DNA from: Paludibacteraceae bacterium | GTDB taxonomy: Bacteria > Bacteroidota > Bacteroidia > Bacteroidales > Paludibacteraceae | Assembly: GCA_017550055.1 (NCBI GenBank) | Contig: JAFYMM010000144.1 | Location: 1-6,466, forward strand | Length of the DNA: 6,466 bases | Direction of reading: 5' to 3' | In this document: one piece after another, positions 1-5,781 of the stretch | Position numbering within the stretch: position 1 is the stretch's first letter | How the letters are laid out: every line of letters begins with the position of its first letter | The notes under the pieces: generated by a model | What the model was told of the DNA's origin: nothing | Seen by the model: only the letters and a program-made list of their open reading frames with translations | Database searches by the model: none | Translations under genes and position numbers: made by a program

Positions 1-681
1 CCTGCTTTGACACTAAGCTATTTCGATGTAGCATCTGATTCTTATAAAACCCTTTCTACTGAGGAGATCAACATCAGAGTCAACAAAGGCTCGCAGTCGG
101 TTTCTAACTCACCAGTGGTTAGTAATTTCACAGGACAAGAGAAAGTAGAGGTGTTGGCTACCGACATTCGCTATATAAACACCTCAGCCCCTAAGATTAA
201 GCCAGCCGAGCGCATCATTGCTGGCACTATGTTCTTCTGGTTGTTTTATATAATCTCTTTGGCAGTAATTGTTTGTTTGATTATCATATTCCGCAAGCAA
301 GCGCGCGACAATGCTAATGTTGCACTCATGCGCAATAAGAAGGCAAATAAAGTGGCACGTCGCCGACTCAAAGTGGCAGAGCGTGAATGTAAGGCTGGCA
401 ATAAAGATACGTTCTACGACGAGGTGTTAAAAGCCTTGTGGGGCTATTTGTCTGACAAATTATCAATTCCAGTCAGCGAATTGAACAAAGACAACATATC
501 TCTACGTTTGTCTCAACGAGGAGTAGCTGAAGAGGTTGTTCAAGAGTTTGTCAAATTGCTTAATGATTGTGAATTTGAGCGTTATGCTCCTATTAGCAAC
601 AAAGAATCGGCAATGCGCCATACGTTCGAGTCAACAGAAAAACTTATATCAACATTGGAATCTACTATAAGAAAAGCTTAG
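1..681 (+). CDS. batD: BatD, C-terminal part (5' end outside window)
   Basis: This is the last 226 residues of a BatD-like protein. The frame is open from base 1, so the TTG at 7 is an internal leucine codon and the gene starts upstream of the window. The fragment begins with the end of a periplasmic beta-rich domain (a YFD motif and a conserved 'Y..L.T' strand at about residues 7-18). One membrane helix follows at about 75-97, then a basic RKQAR stop-transfer segment and a helical cytoplasmic tail (about 105-226). The tail holds 'ALWGYLSDKL', 'PVSELNKDNI' and 'CEFERYAP', which I recognise as conserved in Bacteroidota BatD. BatD belongs to the BatABCDE (aerotolerance) set of inner-membrane proteins, which is thought to form a complex protecting the envelope under oxidative or other stress; its biochemical role is unproven. 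batE follows after 40 bp, which supports the call. TAG is at 679-681. Confidence 0.88.
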   Translation, partial: PALTLSYFDVASDSYKTLSTEEINIRVNKGSQSVSNSPVVSNFTGQEKVEVLATDIRYINTSAPKIKPAERIIAGTMFFWLFYIISLAVIVCLIIIFRKQARDNANVALMRNKKANKVARRRLKVAERECKAGNKDTFYDEVLKALWGYLSDKLSIPVSELNKDNISLRLSQRGVAEEVVQEFVKLLNDCEFERYAPISNKESAMRHTFESTEKLISTLESTIRKA

Positions 682-721
682 AGAGCATTTCTACTCTGTG
701 TTTATTTTTAAAATTATTAAG

Positions 722-1468
722 ATGAAAAAGATATTTTTATTATTAATTGTGCATTTTGCATTTTCTGCTTTGCACTGTCAAGAAGCAGATTGGAAGCGAG
801 CCGAAGAGTTGTATGCTGCAAAAGAGTATGCCGAAGCGGCAGATGCTTATGCTGCGATGTTTCAGTATGGCGAGTCGGCTGCGTTGTATTACAACTATGC
901 CAATGCGCTCTATAAGTCAAATCAACTCGGGTTGGCAATCTTGAACTATGAGCGAGCATTGCGCCTCGACCCAACGAACGACGACATCAAGTTCAATCTC
1001 GAATTTGTCAACAAGATGAAAACCGACAAGATAGAATCGCTCGAACGTTTTTTTATGACCGAATGGTTTGAGTCGTTAGGCCGTTTGCTTACCTCTAATC
1101 AGTGGGCATACGCAAGCATAATCAGTTTCATCGTCATGCTCCTTTTGGTGTTGCTCTATCTTTTTGGCAAAGAGGTGTGGATGCGCAAATTGTCGTTTTT
1201 CTCAGCCTTTTTCCTTTTGTTCTTTTCGATATTTTCTATGGTCTATGCTTTCCAAGTGAAAAGACATATTGAGAACAATCCAGAGGCAATAGTTTTGGCA
1301 GGCACAGTGTCGGTCAAGAGTAGTCCCGACGATAGCGGCACAGAGGTGTTTGTCATCCACGAAGGCACAAAAGTCAACGTGCTTTCAACTCTTTCGTCAT
1401 GGTCGGAAGTTCGCCTTGCCGATGGCAATATAGGCTGGTTGCAATCATCTACTATAGAGAAAATTTAA
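722..1468 (+). CDS. batE: BatE: TPR and SH3-like membrane protein
   Basis: A 248-residue envelope protein, BatE of the aerotolerance operon. I start it at ATG 722, not the in-frame ATG 698, because MKKIFLLLIVHFAFS is a clean signal peptide (residues 1 to about 20) and the 8 extra residues would precede it. The cysteine at 19 sits in ALHC, a poor lipobox because histidine is at -1, so a lipoprotein is unlikely. TPR helices occupy about 22-100; the best repeat runs about 55-84 (NYANALYKSNQ...AILNYERALRLDP). Two membrane helices follow at about 130-148 and 158-177. A bacterial SH3-like domain occupies about 188-246 (VSVKSSPDDSGT, then GTKVNVL, then IGWLQ). The order signal peptide, TPR, two helices, SH3 is typical of Bacteroidota BatE. 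TPRs and SH3 domains suggest protein or cell-wall contacts in the periplasm. It lies 40 bp after batD with no promoter or terminator between them, so the two are probably co-transcribed. Confidence 0.88.
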   Translation: MKKIFLLLIVHFAFSALHCQEADWKRAEELYAAKEYAEAADAYAAMFQYGESAALYYNYANALYKSNQLGLAILNYERALRLDPTNDDIKFNLEFVNKMKTDKIESLERFFMTEWFESLGRLLTSNQWAYASIISFIVMLLLVLLYLFGKEVWMRKLSFFSAFFLLFFSIFSMVYAFQVKRHIENNPEAIVLAGTVSVKSSPDDSGTEVFVIHEGTKVNVLSTLSSWSEVRLADGNIGWLQSSTIEKI

Positions 1469-1472
1469 AATA

Positions 1473-1516
1473 GGGAGTAGGGAGCAAGGAGTAAGGGAGT
1501 AGGGTGCAAGGAGTAA
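1473..1516. repeat. 22-bp tandem direct duplication, G-rich
   Basis: Two adjacent 22-bp units, 1473-1494 and 1495-1516, differ at one base (A at 1483, T at 1505). A third partial unit (GGAG) follows to 1520. Each unit is made of GGGAGTA, GGG(A/T)GCAA and GGAGTAA sub-blocks, so it looks like a low-complexity intergenic repeat. It starts 5 bases after the batE stop codon and fills most of the gap to the PAP2 gene. The plus strand carries four GGG runs (1473, 1480, 1495, 1502) and several GG runs. Confidence 0.9.
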
Positions 1517-1520
1517 GGAG
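1515..1520 (+). promoter_or_regulatory. Shine-Dalgarno-like AAGGAG upstream of PAP2 gene
   Basis: AAGGAG ends 9 nt before ATG 1530. Such motifs are unusual in Bacteroidota, where most leaders lack Shine-Dalgarno pairing. Here it arises from the G-rich repeat, which also carries a second AAGGAG at 1508-1513. Whether ribosomes use it is inference. Confidence 0.5.
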
Positions 1521-1524
1521 TGTG

Positions 1525-1544
1525 TAATTATGAATTATGAATTA
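1525..1544. repeat. AATTATGAATTATG-type repeat, left copy of an inverted pair
   Basis: TAATTATGAATTATGAATTA is an internally repeated 7-bp unit (AATTATG). It contains the start codon of the PAP2 gene at 1530 and encodes its first residues MNYEL. Its reverse complement matches 2068-2087 at 18 of 20 positions. From general knowledge, AATTATG strings recur in intergenic regions of Bacteroidales genomes. Confidence 0.8.
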
Positions 1545-2084
1545 GATAAGGTTTTAACATTAGCAATAAATAGTTGTCATAGTCCTTTCTTTGACAACTT
1601 TTTCTATATTTACACACAAACATGGACATGGTTGCCTCTTGTTCTTCTTTTGCTTGTGTGGATGTGGCGCAAGTGGGGCGTTCGTTCGTTGTATGTAGTG
1701 GCTGGTATTGCGTTGTGCATCTTGTTGGCAGACCAAATCTCATCTTCGCTCCTGAAGCCATGGGTGGCACGATTGCGACCAACCCACAATCCCGAAATTG
1801 CCGATTTGATACACACCGTTCGTGGCTATCGTGGCGGACTTTATGGCTTTGTTTCGTCGCATGCAGCCAATGCCTTTGCCTTTGCGGTGTTCACATCGTT
1901 GGTCATTCGCAATCGTTATTATACGCTTGCTATCGCATTTTGGGCAGTTCTGACCGCCTATTCGCGAGTCTATCTCGGAGTGCATTATGTTGGCGACGTT
2001 GTTTGTGGGGCGGTTTTAGGCGTTTTTGTTGCACTATTTGTTTATAGTATTTTCAGGTCTATTCGAGTTATTCATCATTCATAA
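1530..2084 (+). CDS. PAP2-family membrane lipid phosphatase
   Basis: A 184-residue integral membrane phosphatase of the PAP2 (acid phosphatase/vanadium haloperoxidase) superfamily. All three signature motifs are present: K76-x6-R83-P84, then S109-S110-H111 in place of the usual PSGH, then S145-R146-x5-H152-x3-D156. H111 would be the catalytic acid, H152 the nucleophile and D156 its partner. Hydrophobic helices lie at about 33-47, 52-70, 112-126, 131-143 and 157-175, so the active site should face the periplasm. The N-terminus 'AINSCHSPFFD' is typical of the group, which supports the ATG at 1530 even though that codon lies inside an intergenic repeat. Likely substrates are undecaprenyl pyrophosphate, phosphatidylglycerol phosphate or lipid A phosphates; the sequence does not decide between them. 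The gene is 61 bp after batE with no visible promoter, so it probably rides on the bat transcript. The stop codon also lies in a repeat copy. Confidence 0.87.
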   Translation: MNYELDKVLTLAINSCHSPFFDNFFYIYTQTWTWLPLVLLLLVWMWRKWGVRSLYVVAGIALCILLADQISSSLLKPWVARLRPTHNPEIADLIHTVRGYRGGLYGFVSSHAANAFAFAVFTSLVIRNRYYTLAIAFWAVLTAYSRVYLGVHYVGDVVCGAVLGVFVALFVYSIFRSIRVIHHS

Positions 2085-2087
2085 TTA
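2068..2087. repeat. Right copy of the inverted pair flanking the PAP2 gene
   Basis: TTATTCATCATTCATAATTA is the inverted counterpart of 1525-1544, matching 18 of 20 bases. The TAA stop codon of the PAP2 gene (2082-2084) and its last residues (VIHHS) lie within or next to it. Confidence 0.75.
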
Positions 2088-2150
2088 TGTTGTTAACATT
2101 CAACTTACGACTTTCCACTTTTTGCTCGTTTTATGTTCTATAGCATGTTT

Positions 2151-2172
2151 TGAAAAATAATTGAAAAATAAT
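2151..2172. repeat. 11-bp perfect tandem repeat with A-tracts upstream of promoter
   Basis: Two perfect copies of TGAAAAATAAT (2151-2161 and 2162-2172) abut the TTTG box of the next promoter. The A5 tracts are 11 bp apart, close to one helical turn, which should bend the DNA and could act like an UP element. That function is inferred. Confidence 0.7.
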
Positions 2173-2203
2173 TTGGTCGGTTCAAAAAAAAGTTCTATAT
2201 TTA
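2172..2203 (+). promoter_or_regulatory. Bacteroidota-type promoter of the HTH gene
   Basis: TTTG at 2172-2175, a 20-nt spacer, then TATATTTA at 2196-2203. This matches the Bacteroidota consensus (TTTG, 19-20 nt, TAnnTTTG) in all bases but the last. The start of transcription would be near 2209, giving a leader of roughly 45 nt rich in A and T. A-tract repeats lie directly upstream. Confidence 0.75.
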
Positions 2204-2222
2204 CACCATCAAAAATAACTAA

Positions 2223-2248
2223 TTTAAATACTAACTTTTAAATACTAA
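2223..2248 (+). repeat. 12-bp direct repeat in the leader of the HTH gene
   Basis: TTTAAATACTAA occurs at 2223-2234 and again at 2237-2248, 14 bp apart, ending 5 bp before ATG 2254. It lies in the predicted 5' UTR. It could be an operator half-site pair, perhaps for autoregulation by the encoded HTH protein, or simply an unstructured AT-rich leader that favours translation. Confidence 0.6.
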
Positions 2249-2253
2249 TCACT

Positions 2254-2505
2254 ATGACTAAAACAATCACATTTAACGAATTGCGTCGTATCAAAGATTC
2301 ATTGCCAGATGGTTCAATGCAACGTATTGCCGACGAATTAGGACTTTCTGTAGAAACAGTACGTAATTATTTTGGTGGTCACAACTATAAAGACGGTTCT
2401 GGCTGTGGCGTTCACATCGAACCAGGTCCTGATGGTGGTATGGTGCAATTGGATGATACTACTATTCTTGAAATGGCACAACGCATTTTAGAAGAAACAC
2501 ACTAA
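2254..2505 (+). CDS. Small helix-turn-helix DNA-binding protein, function unknown
   Basis: An 83-residue single-domain protein. Residues 21-42 (SMQRIADELG, turn LS, VETVRNYFGG) form a good helix-turn-helix, with the second helix as the recognition helix, similar in style to LacI or sigma-like HTHs. The C-terminal half has a Gly/Pro-rich stretch 'HIEPGPDGG' (54-62), then 'DDTTILEMAQRILEE' (67-81), a probable amphipathic helix that could dimerise. From memory, close homologues with the same NYFGG and EPGPDGG blocks occur across Bacteroidales as 'DNA-binding protein' without assigned function. The gene stands alone with its own near-consensus promoter, an A/T-rich leader, tandem stops (TAA TAA at 2503-2508) and a strong terminator. 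Its codons (GGT, CGT, GTA) look those of a well-expressed gene. DNA targets cannot be inferred; a global or nucleoid role and autoregulation are both possible. Confidence 0.85.
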   Translation: MTKTITFNELRRIKDSLPDGSMQRIADELGLSVETVRNYFGGHNYKDGSGCGVHIEPGPDGGMVQLDDTTILEMAQRILEETH

Positions 2506-2528
2506 TAAGCGTATTTCAAAAACAAAAT

Positions 2529-2572
2529 AAGAGACTGTGTCAAATATGAATTTTGATACAGTCTCTTTTTTT
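2529..2572. terminator. Bidirectional intrinsic terminator between convergent genes
   Basis: A 16-bp stem pairs 2529-2544 with 2552-2567 (one G-T pair, core AGAGACTGTGTC), around a 7-nt loop (2545-2551). A run of seven T at 2566-2572 follows on the plus strand. On the minus strand the hairpin is followed by TTATTTTGTTTTT, so it should also stop the convergent phosphoesterase gene, which ends 16 bp away. Confidence 0.9.
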
Positions 2573-2588
2573 ATATTAATAAGCTATT

Positions 2589-3782
2589 TTAATTTTCAAC
2601 CTTTAATTCAATAATGCTTATTTCGGCAGGCATACCTAAGCGAAATGGAATCCCTACATAACCCAATCCTCGTGTAACGTAAAGGTATTGGTTGTTTTCT
2701 TGGTATAATCCATCCCAATATTTAAATATCCATTGCGATGGCGACCATTTGTGTTTGTTTTCTATCTCTATCCCTATTTGTGCCGAATGTGTATGGCCCG
2801 ATAGCGTTAAATCAATGTATTCGTATTTTTTGTCTTTTGTTACTTCAAACTCCCAATGGTTTGGGTCGTGCGATAATAAAATGTTGAATTCAGCAGGATT
2901 AAATGCCTTTGTAGCTTCACTTAAATCTCCATAGCGTGGAAATGGAGGGTTTCCCCAATTTTCAACTCCAATCACACCTATTTTATTATCTCCTATGGTT
3001 ATGTATAGAGCCGAATCTTTTAATAATGTAAATCCCAAACGACAATATGTTTCATAAGTTGCTTCAAGATTAGCCTTCTTGTCTGCTTCTGTTTTCCATT
3101 TGCTATAGTCACCATAGTCGTGATTTCCCATTACTGCATATCTGCCTAAAGGTGCATCTACCTTCGAAAATAGACTATCTACATTATTGGCATTTTCTGC
3201 TATCTGATTTAGCAGATCACCAGTGAATACCAAAATATTTGGTTTTTCTTTATTTATTGTTGCTATTATTTTGTCTAAATATTTATTTTGAGGCGACAAG
3301 TTGCCTAAATGCAAATCCGATATGTGCGCTATTCGTATTCCGTCAAATTCCGATGGTAGATTTTTTGAATAGATTGTTGTCTCGCGCACTTTAATGTGAT
3401 GACGTGTAGCTGCGCCCATGATAATAGCAAATGCAACTATTACTGCTGAGGCTATCCCAATATAATTTATGGTTTTGAATGTTCGATGTGTTAATAGTTT
3501 TATTATTTTATTAATCACATAAAATACAGAATAAACATTTAATGGTAAGTAAATAAGTAGAAACATCCACAACGACCATATCATAAATTGCCCACTTAAC
3601 AAATTTACAAGTGTTGCTCTATTGATAAATATTATACCTAAAATTATGAATGTGGGTATAGCAAAAGCAGCAACTACTTCTTCTGTTATTGAGCGTCTCG
3701 TTTTCATGATGTGCCTTGCATACAAACTACTTGGTATGTATGCCATTATCACGAATGTTATGATTATCGGTATTAAACGCAT
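2589..3782 (-). CDS. Membrane-anchored calcineurin-like metallophosphoesterase
   Basis: A 397-residue protein with an N-terminal membrane part and a C-terminal metallophosphoesterase domain. Hydrophobic helices lie at about 3-20, 36-54, 66-91 and 106-125. The catalytic domain runs from about 148 to 393 with all metal-binding motifs in order: D156-x-H158 (ISDLHLG), G188-D189, G219-N220-H221-D222, H305 (LLSHDP) and G329-H330-T331-H332. These ligate two metal ions (usually Mn, Fe or Zn) that hydrolyse phosphoesters. The layout resembles the YkuE/YaeI-type predicted phosphohydrolases. Some relatives, such as chlamydial LpxG, cleave UDP-2,3-diacylglucosamine, but a lipid substrate is not shown here. 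The ATG at 3782 is preceded by a good -7 box and a short leader. The gene is convergent with the HTH gene and shares its terminator. It appears more AT-rich than the bat genes. Confidence 0.88.
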   Translation of the reverse strand: MRLIPIIITFVIMAYIPSSLYARHIMKTRRSITEEVVAAFAIPTFIILGIIFINRATLVNLLSGQFMIWSLWMFLLIYLPLNVYSVFYVINKIIKLLTHRTFKTINYIGIASAVIVAFAIIMGAATRHHIKVRETTIYSKNLPSEFDGIRIAHISDLHLGNLSPQNKYLDKIIATINKEKPNILVFTGDLLNQIAENANNVDSLFSKVDAPLGRYAVMGNHDYGDYSKWKTEADKKANLEATYETYCRLGFTLLKDSALYITIGDNKIGVIGVENWGNPPFPRYGDLSEATKAFNPAEFNILLSHDPNHWEFEVTKDKKYEYIDLTLSGHTHSAQIGIEIENKHKWSPSQWIFKYWDGLYQENNQYLYVTRGLGYVGIPFRLGMPAEISIIELKVEN

Positions 3783-3812
3783 CGGGTTTTATTTTATTGT
3801 AAAACTAGAACG

Positions 3813-3820
3813 CAAAGTTA
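3813..3820 (-). promoter_or_regulatory. -7 box upstream of the metallophosphoesterase gene
   Basis: Read on the minus strand the box is TAACTTTG, a perfect TAnnTTTG match followed by CG, as is common in Bacteroidota promoters. It lies 30 bp before the ATG at 3782, giving a leader of about 24 nt. No convincing TTTG is seen 19-21 nt upstream, so the -33 element is weak. Confidence 0.55.
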
Positions 3821-3900
3821 GCATTTTTATTTTAATTTTGCTACTAAAAAAAATGTTAAATAATCTTATAAAATCTCTATTAATGATATAGGTTCACTTT

Positions 3901-5745
3901 TTATTTTTTTATTAGTTTTATACTCCTATTTTTATTTTTGTGTTTTACAACATAAATGCCTGCCGACAAAGATGATATTTGTAGAGGTTCATTTTTATTA
4001 ACCACTATTTGTGTCATTACCATTTGCCCTTGTAGATTATAGATATTTACTATTTCTCCATCTTCTATACCGTCTATGTATAGCTGGTCGCGACATGGGT
4101 TAGGGTATGCCATGAGTTGAGAGTTGAGGGTTGAGGGGTGTGAGAGGCCTGTTTCTTCTTTGACGGGGCGGATGGTGATTTGGTCGAGCCCGAAATAGAA
4201 TGTGGTGTTTGAACCCCAATCGCCTACGTCGGTGGTCTCCATAGTGAAATATATACTTTTCACTGTTCCAAGTTCCGACAAATCCATCCATGCCCAATCT
4301 CTATTCACAAACCATTTAGTCGAATCCTCATCGCGGTAGTCAGCCATATAATAAATCACTGTGCCACAATCTTCTCCATCGGCATTGATGCCATGTGCCG
4401 TAAGTGTACAGTAATCGCCACGAGTAAATTTGCGAGCATACATAAATCCGTCAACAATACATTTTGTAGTGTATGGCGAGTTGCAAACATAACATCCAAC
4501 TGCCTCAATTTCATTGGCATGAGTAAATCCTATTTCGCAAATATGACCTTCAATCGAACTTTCAGTGTATTCAGCATAGTAGCCAAGAATATAAGGTGAG
4601 CCTTCCCCTGCAACACCACCGCCTGCCATCACGCCCCATTGATGGTCTGGGTAGAATGCCTCGTGTGATAGTAGTGTGTCTTGACTGCGTGAAATTGTAA
4701 ATCCTTCCCACGATGTGCCGTCCCAACTATTGCCTGAGCGGAGGTGAGAGAACGAGAATGTGCCATTGCCAAACCATTGATATTCTGCACTATCGTTGAG
4801 CGTTTTATCCCACACGTCTGATTCGTTGAATTGAATGTTGTTGTCAGTAATCATGCCGTTTAGGTCGAATACAATTTCATCACTCATTTCGATTGTTTCA
4901 TCGTGAAGTGCTCTAATAGCCGAAATCTCGGTGCTCGCTTCGCCTATCTGTCCGTGGTCGGCTGCTATCGTGCCCGTATGTATTCTTATGAAGTCAATTG
5001 CTTCTATATCAACTTTATTACCCTCTGCATCAACAGCCCAATCAATATCAAAACTGCAACCTGCTTCATTCGAATTAGGCTGATTGTCGGCATATCCCCA
5101 TTCGAATGGAGCTAAGCGGAAGTATGAGCCATCGCCTCTTACGTCAATAGCATTATCTGGCAACATTGTGCCTCTAAACGTCAAACTATCATCATCAATC
5201 CATATAGGGTAGTAAGGTTGCTTGTAGCAGGTATTTTTTGTAAGCCAACCGCTATTGCCCTGATTATCAGACCAACGTATATATTCTTCTATTGCCTCTT
5301 CCGAAGCATCGTCTTCGGCTGTTGGACGATAATATGTTATTTCATAGTCCTTTACCGAACGAGCATATTCGCTACCTGCTATTTCGTACCATCGGTCGTC
5401 GGCAATACCATTTTGGTTAGCATCTCGACTTACCATCACAACTCCCGGTTCGGCACTTGTCTCAAAGGCATTACCGAGTATTATGAAGTCGTTGCCCTCT
5501 GCATTAGCAAGCGGAGTGTCGAATTTAACTGTCATATACCCACCGAAAGCCCCAAGACTAATCAAATACCCTCTATCAAGGGCTTGTTGAGTAAGTTTAA
5601 ACACATCTTTTTTATCTTCAATAATAGGCAATGTGTTCACAAATTGTCCTGGAGCAGGATTGTATTCAATTACTGTTACTTTGTTTTCTGCAAAACAAAG
5701 TGTACTGAATAATGTGCATAATAATGCTGTAACCGAGTGTTTCAT
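3901..5745 (-). CDS. Secreted DUF4465-like surface protein with T9SS sorting tail
   Basis: A 614-residue exported protein. Residues 1-19 are a type I signal peptide (TLCFA|ENK); there is no lipobox. Residues about 20-280 form a domain with 'YLISLGAFGGYMTVKFD' (60-76), 'NDFIILGNAF' (85-94) and 'DANQNGIADDRWYEIAGSEY' (108-127); similar stretches occur in Bacteroidota cell-surface proteins, but I know no function. Residues about 290-526 resemble DUF4465: 'GDYCTLTAHGINADGE', 'YYMADYRD', 'WAWMDLSELGTVKSIYF', then WGSNTTFYFGLDQ. Residues about 546-614 are a C-terminal type A T9SS sorting domain: YPNP start, 'IYNLQGQMV', 'LSAGIYVVK', basic end. It should cross the outer membrane through T9SS and be anchored on the surface or released. 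The linker at about 536-545 is encoded by a 7-bp tandem repeat. It lies 147 bp downstream of a YncE-like propeller gene on the same strand, suggesting a shared role in surface ligand binding. Confidence 0.82.
   Translation of the reverse strand: MKHSVTALLCTLFSTLCFAENKVTVIEYNPAPGQFVNTLPIIEDKKDVFKLTQQALDRGYLISLGAFGGYMTVKFDTPLANAEGNDFIILGNAFETSAEPGVVMVSRDANQNGIADDRWYEIAGSEYARSVKDYEITYYRPTAEDDASEEAIEEYIRWSDNQGNSGWLTKNTCYKQPYYPIWIDDDSLTFRGTMLPDNAIDVRGDGSYFRLAPFEWGYADNQPNSNEAGCSFDIDWAVDAEGNKVDIEAIDFIRIHTGTIAADHGQIGEASTEISAIRALHDETIEMSDEIVFDLNGMITDNNIQFNESDVWDKTLNDSAEYQWFGNGTFSFSHLRSGNSWDGTSWEGFTISRSQDTLLSHEAFYPDHQWGVMAGGGVAGEGSPYILGYYAEYTESSIEGHICEIGFTHANEIEAVGCYVCNSPYTTKCIVDGFMYARKFTRGDYCTLTAHGINADGEDCGTVIYYMADYRDEDSTKWFVNRDWAWMDLSELGTVKSIYFTMETTDVGDWGSNTTFYFGLDQITIRPVKEETGLSHPSTLNSQLMAYPNPCRDQLYIDGIEDGEIVNIYNLQGQMVMTQIVVNKNEPLQISSLSAGIYVVKHKNKNRSIKLIKK
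4114..4141. repeat. 7-bp tandem repeat inside a coding linker
   Basis: Plus-strand units GAGTTGA (4114), GAGTTGA (4121), GGGTTGA (4128) and a degenerate GGGGTGT (4135). On the coding (minus) strand they are read in frame as linker residues about 536-545 (HPSTLNSQL region), just before the YPNP start of the T9SS tail. From general knowledge, TTGAGAG-type strings are frequent intergenic repeats in Bacteroidales, so this copy probably entered or expanded in the linker. Confidence 0.75.
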
Positions 5746-5781
5746 AGTTTTTTTATTTTAGAAGACAGAATAACATAATAA

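Noticed and set aside
7..9. TTG as the start codon of the first gene
   Set aside because: The same frame is open to base 1 and the protein is clearly the C-terminal part of BatD, so this is an internal codon.
698..721. ATG 698 as the batE start
   Set aside because: It would put 8 residues (MFIFKIIK) ahead of a well-formed signal peptide that begins at ATG 722.
1473..1516. CRISPR-like array
   Set aside because: The units are directly adjacent without spacers and are low-complexity, so this is a simple tandem duplication.
1622..2047. 141-residue plus-strand open frame overlapping the PAP2 gene
   Set aside because: It is an alternate frame of a gene with all PAP2 motifs; its Cys/Ser-rich translation shows no domain.
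1525..2087. Insertion sequence or MITE containing the PAP2 gene
   Set aside because: There is no transposase, no clear target-site duplication next to the repeats and the repeats are low-complexity; kept only as a repeat observation.
3622..3891. 89-residue plus-strand open frame opposite the phosphoesterase start
   Set aside because: It lies antisense to the first membrane helices and its AT-rich hydrophobic translation is a by-product of that.
5218..5712. 164-residue plus-strand open frame antisense to the surface-protein gene
   Set aside because: It is fully antisense to a recognisable coding domain and its product has no recognisable feature.
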